Source: Candidatus Butyricimonas faecavium (GTDB lineage Bacteria > Bacteroidota > Bacteroidia > Bacteroidales > Marinifilaceae). From it: 64,000 nt of DNA. The notes under the pieces were generated by a model. The model was not told the DNA's origin, searched no databases, and saw only the letters and a program-made list of their open reading frames with translations. Every line of letters begins with the position of its first letter. The stretch's first letter is position 1. The DNA lies in contig CALUKD010000013.1 of the NCBI GenBank assembly GCA_944321125.1, positions 31,129-95,128 on the forward strand, in the 5' to 3' direction. The position numbers and the translations under genes were made by a program. Below are positions 9,200-16,467 of this stretch, piece by piece.

Positions 9200-10368
9200 A
9201 TGAAACAGGAAAGGATATTGCTTTGTAAGCCGAAGATGTGCGATCGGGAGATTGATTTCATCCGTGCCGCACTTGCCGATGATTGGGCAACTCCTCTTGG
9301 TCCTGACTGCGACGCTTTCGAGCACGAATTTGAGGAGTTTGTAGGACAAGGTAAGAAGGGCGCAACACTGTCGGCAGGAACTGCTGCAGTGCATCTGGCG
9401 CTGATTGCTTGCGGTGTCGGCTCTGGCGATGAGGTGCTGGTGCAGAGCTTCACATTCTGCGCATCAAGCCATCCGGTGACTTACCTTGGCGCTATACCTG
9501 TATTCGTGGATTCCGAAAAGGAGACATGGAATATGGATCCCGAGCTGCTTGAGGAGGCTATTAAGGACCGCATCGCAAAGACCGGGCGCAAGCCGAAGGC
9601 TATCATACCTGTGGCGTTCTACGGTATGCCGTACCAGATTGACCGCATCATGGAGATTGCCAACCGCTGCGAGATTCCCGTGATTGAGGACGCAGCTGAA
9701 GGCTTTGGCTCACGCTTCAATGGCCAGATTCTCGGCTCGTTCGGCAAGTATGGAGTGCTTTCGTTCAACGGTAACAAGATAATTACGATCTCCGGTGGTG
9801 GCGCTCTGATTTGCGAGGATGCTGAAGCTAAGAAACAGATAATGTGGTATGCTACTCAGGCCCGTGAAAGCTATCCTTACTACCAGCACGAGGCCGTCGG
9901 ATACAACTATCGCATGAGTAACATCTGGCAGGTATCGGCTGCGGACAGATGACTGTTGTTGATGAACATATCGCTCATCATCGCCATGTACAAGCCCTCT
10001 AGAAGGAACTGCTCTAAGATGTAAAAGGTATCACACTCCATGAATCACCTTCGCCAGAATACGATTCCAACTACTGGCTCTGCACGGCTATTCTTGACCA
10101 GAATTTGAGAATCAAAGGTCAGGAGAATGCCTACGCTCAGGTTATCACCGGTGCAGTTGGCGGAGTAGCAGGCGTAATCTGCGCCATCAAGTCGGCCCGC
10201 ACAGCCCTCGAGCCCAACACCAACGTCGAGGCCTTGCGTATGTATCTCGACGCTGCCAGCATCGAGAGCCTTTTTAAAGTTGGTATCTGTCTCCCTGCTG
10301 GTCCATACGTCTCTGATGACCATGTCCGATACATTGTCTCAAAAATTAAAGAGGCGATTATTCCCTAA
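9200..10368 (+). pseudogene. DegT-family aminotransferase, disrupted
   Basis: The first 245 codons are a good DegT/StrS aminotransferase (SAGTAAVHLALIACGVGSGDEV, EDAAEGFGS, PLP lysine in FNGNKIITISGGG). At about 9933 one base is missing, so the frame shifts and stops at 9950-9952. In the shifted frame the family sequence continues (AGIGCGQMTVVDEHIAHHRHVQAL), but then meets in-frame TAG at 10000 and TAA at 10015. It goes on through EYDSNYWLCTAIL and LRIKGQENAYAQ to a normal C-terminal KVGICLPAGPYVSDDHVRYIVSKIKEAI. Near 10272 the segment normally between IES and LFKVG (roughly 25-30 codons) appears to be missing. Several independent lesions mean real decay, not a sequencing slip. Confidence 0.88.
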
Positions 10369-10405
10369 TTCTATTATTCGGGAATAGATAACAAATAACT
10401 ATCAG

Positions 10406-10519
10406 ATGTCATATTTTGTAGCCTATCATAACGGAATCGGCGAAGTTTTTGACAAGACTATACAGGTAAATCCCTTAGAACGAGCTATCGATCTCTCATA
10501 TTTTACCGGGATTGGATGA
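10406..10519 (+). pseudogene. N-terminal stub of an unrecognised gene
   Basis: An ATG 37 bp after the aminotransferase remnant opens a frame beginning MSYFVAYHNGIGEVFDKTIQ. It looks like a genuine N-terminus of a cluster gene but runs out after about 30 codons, exactly where the next entry (a CpsB-like phosphatase) begins in another frame. The last residues before the stop are read from phosphatase DNA. I do not recognise the family. Its spacing and direction match the capsule-type cluster to the left. Confidence 0.5.
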
Positions 10520-11135
10520 CGGAGTGAAGCGGGTAGAGGATTCCGTGGTGATCGTGAAAAAGATGCGGGAACTGGGGGTGAAACAGTTTTCTTTTACTCC
10601 TCATATTTCTTTTCCGTCACCGATGAACACGCCGGAGATAATTCTTGGAAAGCTGAACGATCTGAAAGAACGTTTATTGAAGGAGGGAATTGAAATTGAG
10701 GCGGATGCCGGGGCAGAGTACAAGATTGGTGAATATATGATAGATTTGATCCGTCAAGGGAATATCGCTTTCTTTCACGGAGGAAAGGTGTTGGTGGAAC
10801 ATAGTTTCGTGGCTCCTTCTCCGGTTTTCGAGGAGGTGATTTTTCGCCTGCAGGACAAGGGCTATACGCCAGTGCTGGCACACCCGGAGCGTTACCCGTT
10901 TTACGCAAAACATCTGACGGAACGGGTGTGGGAATTGAAACGACGGGGATGCCGGATACAAGTGAACTTGCTGTCGTTTGTGGGTTTTTACGGGAAAGAG
11001 GCAATGGCAGGGGCAAGGGAGTTATTGGTGGCAAGGTTGATCGATCATTTTTCCGGGGACATACACTCGGTGAAACAGGTGGAGTTGTTGGAGAAATTCT
11101 TGAAATCGAAAGAATCGGAAAAGTTATTGGTTTAA
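10494..11135 (+). pseudogene. CpsB/YwqE-type tyrosine-protein phosphatase, 5' truncated
   Basis: PHP-domain phosphatase of the CpsB/CapC/YwqE group, which dephosphorylates capsule-synthesis tyrosine kinases. Recognisable parts are HILPGLDDGVK at the very start, FTPHIS, LVEHSF, LAHPERYPFY, VNLLSFVGFYG and the late GDIHSVK. The family begins with about 30 further residues ending in a metal-binding HxH. Here only the second His survives (SISHILPG), and a TAG lies four codons further upstream, so there is no proper start and the first metal ligand is lost. The TTG at 10512 falls inside the conserved LDDG. The 3' end is intact and followed by a strong terminator. It is probably inactive. Confidence 0.8.
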
Positions 11136-11168
11136 GATTTACAAATTTGTATTTAAGCGGAGATATAA

Positions 11169-11197
11169 CCTCGGACGAAGAGTGTCCGAGGTTTTTT
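11169..11197 (+). terminator. Rho-independent terminator
   Basis: Eight-base perfect stem CCTCGGAC / GTCCGAGG with a 7-nt loop, followed by six T. It closes the truncated phosphatase gene and separates it from the RteC-like gene. Confidence 0.85.
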
Positions 11198-11223
11198 AAT
11201 TTATAAATTTTTATATTTAAGTT

Positions 11224-11839
11224 ATGAAAGAGTTATTAAACGCAAGGTTTTTCTCTTGGTTAGAAGAGTGTAGTGGGAAAGATGTCACGAAAGATGAGGT
11301 AGAACTGGTCGTCGGGGAGTTCGTGGCGGATTTGGAACGGATGTGTGACAAGGAAAAGAACTACAAGGAAGAGGTGCGGGTGTTGGAACGAGTACGAATC
11401 CGCCTGCACGTTTGGGATGAAGTGTGCCAAGCGAGTGACGGATCGGGGAAAAAAGGGAATGCTCGGGTATTGCGTGGAGGCCGTGTTACAACGGGTAGAG
11501 GCCGAGATCCGGTTTTCCCGAGAGCGGCAGGAGTATCCGGAGAGGTATGCCGGGAGTTCGGATGACGGGCCGTTGGCGGTCTGGACATCGAACAATAACA
11601 AGATGGAGATAGCAGAACTGATGTTGGGAATTTATCTGGCGAAGGTGTTACGCACGCCGGATGGGATGTTGATGGAGTATCGAGAGGTTATCCACTTGGC
11701 CGAACGGGCGTTCGGGGTGAAGATTTCGAATCACAGGGAGTTGAAACGGGATATTTTCAAACGGACGAACGAGCTGGTGATATTCCTGAAACGGTTGATA
11801 TTTTTGATTGAACAGGAACGGGATAAAAAGGAGGCTTGA
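11224..11839 (+). pseudogene. RteC-like protein, frameshifted
   Basis: Two overlapping frames form one protein. The first (from ATG 11224) reads MKELLNARFFSWLEECSGKD to about residue 77. The second reads on from the A6 run at 11449-11454 (LGYCVEAVLQRVEAEIRF), then LAVWTSNNNKMEIAELMLGIY and KRDIFKRTNELVIFLKRL, ending at 11839. The W-T-x-N-K-xE-x-EL block followed by an IFKRTNE-type segment is the pattern of the RteC C-terminal domain, known from regulators of Bacteroides conjugative elements. One extra A in the homopolymer explains the shift, so it may be a true mutation, phase variation or a base-calling error. Family assignment is by pattern only. Confidence 0.6.
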
Positions 11840-11840
11840 T

Positions 11841-11878
11841 AAAAAGAGATCTGAGTGATGTGCTTGGATCTCTTTTTT
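11841..11878 (+). terminator. Rho-independent terminator
   Basis: Eleven-base perfect stem AAAAAGAGATC / GATCTCTTTTT with a 15-nt loop and trailing T run, directly after the RteC-like frame. Confidence 0.8.
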
Positions 11879-12013
11879 GTTGCTAATAATCAGTGGCTTG
11901 TGGGAAAATGAAAACACACGTGAGGTAGTGTGTAGTGATGAAGTTTCGGGGGTATTGTAGTTTTGTCGTTAGAAAAGTGAGAGAGAGTATTCATTTAAAA
12001 AAAACGAGGAATT

Positions 12014-12649
12014 ATGGCATCATTTAAAAATGATTTTGGATTAAGCGGGAAATTGGGGGATGTGATTATTTATCGAATGGGTAACAAGTCGTATGCAAGA
12101 AGAACGTTTCGAGCGAATAATCCGAAGACAATAAAACAACAGGAAGTGAGGGCGAGATTTTTAGTTGCAATCCGGTTTTACCAGAAGTTGAAAGAGACTT
12201 CGTTAAGAAGAATATTGAAGGTGTCTGCTCAAGGAAACAGTTTCAATGGTTATACGTTTTATCTTGAAAAAAATATGAAGGTATTCTGTGCGGATGGGCG
12301 TATCGGAGATTTTTCTCAACTTCAGTTTTCTGCGGGAAAGAGACAACGTGTGTTTCATTTGAAGGGGCAGATTGATTCCGGGGGTTGTGTTTCATTGAAA
12401 TGGGAAAAGGAGGGTAGACAAGGGTTTGTGGAGGATGATGACCGCTTGATGGTAGTCGTGTTGCATGAAGGACGGGCATTTTGTCCGAGAGTGTTGGAGA
12501 ATACTGGGGGTGTGCGGAAAGATGGTGCGGCGAGTTTCACGATTGACGGGTGGAAGGGGGAAACGTTGCATTTGTATTGTCTCTTTATTTCGCCTGATGA
12601 GAAGCAGTTATCTATGAGTCAGTATGTACGTTTACAGGGGAGGAAATGA
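12014..12649 (+). CDS. DUF6266 family protein (copy 1)
   Basis: Protein of 211 aa beginning with the pattern typical of DUF6266 proteins of Bacteroidota: GLSGKLGDVIIYRMGNKSYARR, then NNPKTIKQQEVRARF. The remainder is beta-rich with no signal peptide or membrane segment. The function of the family is unknown. It overlaps the holin-like gene by 4 bp (ATGA), so the two are translationally coupled. A second member of the family lies 1.3 kb downstream with the same N-terminal plan (LLGKVTKTLGNVTMCYMNKQNIARAR), so the holin and amidase genes are bracketed by paralogues. Confidence 0.6.
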   Translation: MASFKNDFGLSGKLGDVIIYRMGNKSYARRTFRANNPKTIKQQEVRARFLVAIRFYQKLKETSLRRILKVSAQGNSFNGYTFYLEKNMKVFCADGRIGDFSQLQFSAGKRQRVFHLKGQIDSGGCVSLKWEKEGRQGFVEDDDRLMVVVLHEGRAFCPRVLENTGGVRKDGAASFTIDGWKGETLHLYCLFISPDEKQLSMSQYVRLQGRK

Positions 12650-13020
12650 AGCCGGTAGCAGATGTTGTCAATGCTATTAGCGGGGTGATTAATGGCTTGA
12701 CGCTCCCGGCACGGGAGAAGAAAGAGTTACAGGCGGAGATTCTGAGACTGGTGTACGAGCGGGAACGTGAAATGATTGAAGCTCGTGCTGGTGTGATAAG
12801 AGCCGAGGCTGCCGGGAATTGGCTACAGCGTTCGTGGCGGCCATTGGTGATGTTGATATTTGCTGCTATCGTACTTATCGGCACTTTCACGAGTTTGCCC
12901 ATGTTGTCGGATACTTCCCGGTTCTGGGATTTGCTGGAGATCGGGTTGGGAGGGTACGTGGTGGGGAGGAGTGGGGAAAAAATGGCGGGGGCCATTTTTA
13001 AACTGAAAACTAAAAGATAA
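12646..13020 (+). CDS. 3TM-type phage holin-like protein
   Basis: A 124-aa protein. The charged N-terminal helix (ARVREKKELQAEI-like, with EREREMIEARAGVIRAEA) is followed by WLQRSWRPLVMLIFAAIVLIG, a transmembrane helix, and a second hydrophobic stretch around LLEIGLGGYVVGRSGEK. The RSWRP-L-M motif and overall layout match the GTA/phage 3TM holin family, which makes membrane lesions that let an amidase reach the wall. The N-acetylmuramoyl-L-alanine amidase gene 67 bp downstream supports a lysis role. No other phage structural genes are nearby. Confidence 0.75.
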   Translation: MKPVADVVNAISGVINGLTLPAREKKELQAEILRLVYEREREMIEARAGVIRAEAAGNWLQRSWRPLVMLIFAAIVLIGTFTSLPMLSDTSRFWDLLEIGLGGYVVGRSGEKMAGAIFKLKTKR

Positions 13021-13037
13021 AAACTAAAAGCTGATCA

Positions 13038-13084
13038 ATTTTTGATTTCATTCTAAATTCTACATTTTAAATTCTAAATTATTT
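13038..13084. repeat. AT-rich intergenic repeat
   Basis: Run of short TTCTAAATTCTACATTTTAAATT-type units between the holin and amidase genes. Related runs occur at 13692, 13796, 18232, 19637, 20034 and 39520. Confidence 0.6.
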
Positions 13085-13087
13085 GTT

Positions 13088-13693
13088 ATGGATGTATTTT
13101 CAAGTTCTAATTCATCTTTTTCAATTGTCAATCACCGGTTAATGGGTGGTGGGGTGATTCATCTGGAATGCCCGAAGAATAGACGTGGGCTAGGAGAGCC
13201 GGACATGATTATTTTACATTACACGGCAGGTATGGATGCCATGTCTTCAGCAAAATTCTTGGTAAAGCCGGCTGTGAAGGCATCGGCGCACGTGGTGATC
13301 GGGCGGGACGGGCAGGTGATACAGATGGTGCCGTTTAATATCGAGGCGTGGCATGCCGGAAGGAGTAGTTACGGGGGAAGGAGCGGTTTGAATCATTACT
13401 CGGTCGGGATCGAGCTGGATAACTTGGGCCAGTTGCGGCAGGAAGGGGGAAAGTTCGTGGCGGAGTGTGGGAAAGAGGTCCCCGTGAAGGAGGTGTACAC
13501 GGAAGATTCGGGAGAGGAGCCGACGTACTGGCATGACTACACGGATCGGCAGATGCGGGTGTTGAACGAGGTGTGTGGTTTGCTAGTGGATACTTATCCC
13601 ATCGGGGATATCGTGGGGCATTCGGACGTGACGTCGAGAAAGGTGGATCCGGGACCGGCTTTGAGGGTGGCGGAGTGGATTCAGTATTATTGA
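13088..13693 (+). CDS. N-acetylmuramoyl-L-alanine amidase (Amidase_2)
   Basis: AmpD/T7-lysozyme-type zinc amidase, 201 aa, which cuts the bond between MurNAc and the stem peptide of peptidoglycan. The core reads PDMIILHYTAG (His about 44), ASAHVVIGRDGQVIQMVPF, AWHAGRSSY, HYSVGIELDN and GHSDVTSRKVDPGPAL, giving candidate zinc ligands H44, H178 and D187. There is no signal peptide, as expected for a holin-dependent endolysin. The first 18 residues before MGGGVIHLECP are weakly conserved, and ATG 13142 is an alternative start. Context (holin upstream, DUF6266 on both sides) supports a lysis-cassette origin. Confidence 0.9.
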   Translation: MDVFSSSNSSFSIVNHRLMGGGVIHLECPKNRRGLGEPDMIILHYTAGMDAMSSAKFLVKPAVKASAHVVIGRDGQVIQMVPFNIEAWHAGRSSYGGRSGLNHYSVGIELDNLGQLRQEGGKFVAECGKEVPVKEVYTEDSGEEPTYWHDYTDRQMRVLNEVCGLLVDTYPIGDIVGHSDVTSRKVDPGPALRVAEWIQYY

Positions 13694-13831
13694 TTTTAGA
13701 TTTTAAATTTTAGATTGAACTCCCTCCCCCCTTCGGGGTACTCCCTCTATAAACGGAGGGAGAGTTGGAATACTCGCTGTTTGGGGGAAACTTTCCATTC
13801 TAAATTTTAAATTCTACATTCTAAATTTCAT
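13692..13831. repeat. Mixed intergenic repeat: AT-rich units around a GC-rich hairpin block
   Basis: TTTTAGATTTTAAATTTTAGATT-like units occupy 13692-13716 and 13796-13830. Between them, 13719-13765 is a C/G-rich block (CTCCCTCC, CTTCGGGG, then CTCCCTC paired with GAGGGAG across TATAAACG) that can fold into hairpins. It fills the gap between the amidase and the second DUF6266 gene and has no coding potential. Confidence 0.6.
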
Positions 13832-13908
13832 TCTTCGTGTAGGGCCCATGCGGGGAGTGCGGGATCATTTTAAATTTCCTGATTTATTCATTTTTAAATT
13901 TTAATGTT

Positions 13909-14541
13909 ATGGCAAAATTTGATTCTTATTTATTGGGTAAGGTAACGAAAACCCTTGGTAACGTGACGATGTGTTACATGAACAAACAGAATATCGCTAG
14001 GGCGAGGATATTCTCGAGAAAGGATAAACCGACTTCGGATGTGTTGGATCAGCGAGCCCGTATGAAGGTGTTGATCGAGTTGTCCCGGTTTTTGTTGCCG
14101 GTTGTACAGAAAGGGTTCGTGGGGATCGGGAACGGAACCACATCGAATGCTTTTGTCGCGAAAAACATGAAGTCGGTAGACGTGGATGAAATGCATACGG
14201 CCACCGTGGATTACGAGCGTTTGAAGGTGGCAATGGGACTTCAAGATATCCCGGAAGTCTCGGTCTCGTATTCCTCTGAGAGTAAGATGTATTCTTTCGA
14301 GCAGGAGATGTTGGAGGAGGAGAATGGTTTTGCGTTGGCTGACGATTTGGTGTATGCCGTGCTATTCGAGAGCGTGTTAATGCGGGTGAAATTGATCTCG
14401 TTAAGGAGTCGAGGGGAGAACGGGAATACTAGTGTGGGTCTCCCGAAAAATTGGGAGCAGGCGAACGTGAAGGTGTATTGTTTTGCAACTTCGAAGAATG
14501 GGAAAAGTATTTCGCCTAGTTTGTATCTTGCGGTTGAGTGA
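13909..14541 (+). CDS. DUF6266 family protein (copy 2)
   Basis: Protein of 210 aa with the same plan as copy 1: a small N-terminal block (LLGKVTKTLGNVTMCYMNKQNIARARIF, with GK-x-T-LGNV in place of GKLGDV) and a beta-rich remainder ending SPSLYLAVE, comparable to the SMSQYVRLQ ending of copy 1. No signal peptide, no membrane helix and no catalytic motif were recognised. It is separated from the amidase by 215 bp of repeat-filled DNA, and a small membrane-protein gene follows 4 bp after it. Function unknown. Confidence 0.55.
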   Translation: MAKFDSYLLGKVTKTLGNVTMCYMNKQNIARARIFSRKDKPTSDVLDQRARMKVLIELSRFLLPVVQKGFVGIGNGTTSNAFVAKNMKSVDVDEMHTATVDYERLKVAMGLQDIPEVSVSYSSESKMYSFEQEMLEEENGFALADDLVYAVLFESVLMRVKLISLRSRGENGNTSVGLPKNWEQANVKVYCFATSKNGKSISPSLYLAVE

Positions 14542-14545
14542 TCCT

Positions 14546-14716
14546 ATGGTTATGATGAGTTTGTATTTTTTCACGGGAATATTTTTCACGCTGAGTTTGA
14601 ATGCTTTCTTCACGCAGTTGGCAAATGATTTTGTCGCAGGAGTGTTAAGCATCGTGGGAGGAGTGATCAGCTCGGTCGTGGTGGCTTGGTGCAAACGTCG
14701 ATGGGAACAACATTGA
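14546..14716 (+). CDS. Small membrane protein
   Basis: A 56-aa frame starting MVMMSLYFFTGIFFTL, with two hydrophobic segments (about 5-22 and 28-46) and a basic end CKRRWEQH. It begins 4 bp after the DUF6266 stop. An in-frame upstream ATG at 14483 lies inside that gene and is not used here. It could be a holin-like or accessory membrane peptide of the lysis group, but no family was recognised. A terminator follows at once, supporting it as the last gene of the unit. Confidence 0.45.
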   Translation: MVMMSLYFFTGIFFTLSLNAFFTQLANDFVAGVLSIVGGVISSVVVAWCKRRWEQH

Positions 14717-14726
14717 TGTGAATGGG

Positions 14727-14757
14727 AGTGGCAAAGATTTTTTGCCACTTCTTTGGC
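14727..14757 (+). terminator. Rho-independent terminator
   Basis: Nine-base perfect stem AGTGGCAAA / TTTGCCACT with a 5-nt loop and a T-rich tail. It ends the DUF6266/lysis group; about 250 bp without a convincing gene follow before the V-ATPase operon. Confidence 0.75.
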
Positions 14758-15000
14758 TTTTATCATGGGCTTGTACTGCTATGAATTTTGCCTCTTTTAT
14801 GGTTCGAATGGAACCCTTGACGGCGGAATTCGTATCTGTTATGGGGATATTTTCAAGTGTCCTATTGTATAATTTTTATTTGTTATTGTCAATGTTTTTT
14901 AATATCTTGACGCCGTTTTTCTGGATTACTGGCACATTTATTGACACTTAGTTTTAATGAAAGTTTGTAAGATGAAATTAATATATAATACGTTTTTAGT

Positions 15001-15615
15001 ATGGAGAATAAATTAGATATTTTGACCCAAAAGCTTTACAATGAGGGGGTAGATAAGGCTCGCCAGGAGGCAGAGAATATCATCAACCAGGCAAAGCAAG
15101 AGGCCAAAAAGATTATTGCCGATGCGAAAGCGAAAGCAGCACAGATGAATGCAGATGCGGAGACAGAGGTTTCTAACTTGAAAAAAAAGGCCGAGTCTGA
15201 AATGACGTTAAGTGCGCGCCAAGCTATCACGGCTTTAAAACAGGCAATCACGAATCTGGTTGCCGGGGATGTTGCCGGGGATGTTGCCAAGATTGGGTTT
15301 GAGGAAAAAGCTTTTATTCAGGAGTTGCTCATGACGATTGTGAAGAAGTGGGATGTTGCCGGTGGAAACCTGAACATGGAAATTCTTCTTTCCGAGGGTG
15401 AAAAGGCAAAGTTTGAATCGTTTGTTGCGGCTAAGTACAAGGATCTGTTGGATAAAGGTCTTGATGTAAAGGTGGGTAATTTGGAAGAAGGGTTTGTGAT
15501 TCAGCCTAAAGACGGAGGTTTCCAAATTGCCTTCTCCGAGAAACTATTTGAAGCCTTCTTTAATCAGTACATGAAAGGTTTCACGAAAAAACTCCTTTTT
15601 GAAGGTAATAAATAG
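15001..15615 (+). CDS. atpE: V-type ATP synthase subunit E
   Basis: Peripheral-stalk subunit, 204 aa. The N-terminal half is a long, charged, alanine-rich coiled coil (ARQEAENIINQAKQEAKKII, then DAKAKAAQMNADAETEV). The C-terminal half has the mixed fold of subunit E (EEGFVIQPKDGGFQIAFSE). It is the first gene of the operon, with DUF2764 starting 12 bp after its stop. A possible TTTG...TAcgTTTT promoter pair lies just before the start codon but would leave almost no leader. Confidence 0.88.
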   Translation: MENKLDILTQKLYNEGVDKARQEAENIINQAKQEAKKIIADAKAKAAQMNADAETEVSNLKKKAESEMTLSARQAITALKQAITNLVAGDVAGDVAKIGFEEKAFIQELLMTIVKKWDVAGGNLNMEILLSEGEKAKFESFVAAKYKDLLDKGLDVKVGNLEEGFVIQPKDGGFQIAFSEKLFEAFFNQYMKGFTKKLLFEGNK

Positions 15616-15627
15616 ATTTTGGAAAGG

Positions 15628-16458
15628 ATGATATTAAAAAATAATTACTACTGTTTTATTGCAGGACTACCGGAGGTCTTTCTGGATGATCGGAAACTAG
15701 CGTTGTCCGTGAACGGGTTTCGGGAGTTGGCTCGGGAGGCTCTGAAGAAGGAGGATGTGAAGTTGATGGAGTTGTTTTTTCTACCTGCCGATAATAAACA
15801 AGTTCTGCGGTTGCTAAATAAAATGGCTCCCGATACCAATCTTGAAACAGTATATCCATTACAATGTCTGGAAGACGAAATCACCGAACCGAAAAATTCT
15901 TTACCTGTTTATCTCAATCGATTTATAGCGGATTTTAAAGGGGAACATTTGAAATATGATGTTTCTCCGGAGAATGTGCTGAGTTGGATGTATTACGATC
16001 ACTTGATGAAGAGTGGTAGTAAGTTTGTCCGGAATTACGCGGAATTCGTGATGAACGTGAAGAATCTGGAGACGGCCTTGACTTGTCGGAAGTACGGGAA
16101 AGAGGTTGCCCCGGAGATTATTGGTGATAACGTGTTTTCTAAGGCGCTGAGAACTTCGAACTCGAAGGATTTCGGTTTGGGGATGGAATTCCCGTACGCG
16201 GAGAAGGTGATTTCTCTGATGGGAAATACAAACCTTGTCGAACGGGAGAGAGGGCTGGATTTACTTCTTTGGGATTATATCGAAGAGGCCGTGGTTTACG
16301 AGTATTTTTCCATGGAGAAGGTGTTGAGCTTCATGCTTGAGTTGATGATCGTTGAGAGATGGAGCAAGATGAGTTCCGAATCGGGACGAAAAGTCTTTAT
16401 GGAAGTCGTGGATAAGTTCAGAAAGAGTTTCGAGTTTGCGGAAGAATTTAAAAATTAA
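15628..16458 (+). CDS. DUF2764 family protein (V-ATPase subunit C-like)
   Basis: Protein of 276 aa starting MILKNNYYCFIAGLPEVFLDD, the characteristic opening of DUF2764 proteins encoded in Bacteroidota V-type ATPase operons between subunits E and A. It is largely helical with no membrane segment. No separate subunit C gene exists in this operon, and the position is where C lies in archaeal operons, so it probably fills the central-stalk/rotor collar role (inference). The TTG at 15619 is in frame, but ATG at 15628 gives the family N-terminus. Confidence 0.75.
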   Translation: MILKNNYYCFIAGLPEVFLDDRKLALSVNGFRELAREALKKEDVKLMELFFLPADNKQVLRLLNKMAPDTNLETVYPLQCLEDEITEPKNSLPVYLNRFIADFKGEHLKYDVSPENVLSWMYYDHLMKSGSKFVRNYAEFVMNVKNLETALTCRKYGKEVAPEIIGDNVFSKALRTSNSKDFGLGMEFPYAEKVISLMGNTNLVERERGLDLLLWDYIEEAVVYEYFSMEKVLSFMLELMIVERWSKMSSESGRKVFMEVVDKFRKSFEFAEEFKN

Positions 16459-16467
16459 AATTGAGAC

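Noticed and set aside
11446..11462. Possible programmed frameshift at the A6 run in the RteC-like gene
   Set aside because: The A-AAA-AAG heptamer is a -1 slippery site, but the change needed here is the equivalent of +1, and no stimulatory structure was recognised; a simple indel is more likely.
14718..14951. Hydrophobic 77-codon frame starting with GTG
   Set aside because: It runs straight through a strong terminator hairpin at 14727-14757 and has no family resemblance; low-complexity hydrophobic translation is expected from T-rich DNA.
14964..14996. Promoter for the V-ATPase operon (TTTG-N21-TAcgTTTT)
   Set aside because: The -7 box is imperfect and the transcript would begin at or within the start codon, so it was not listed.
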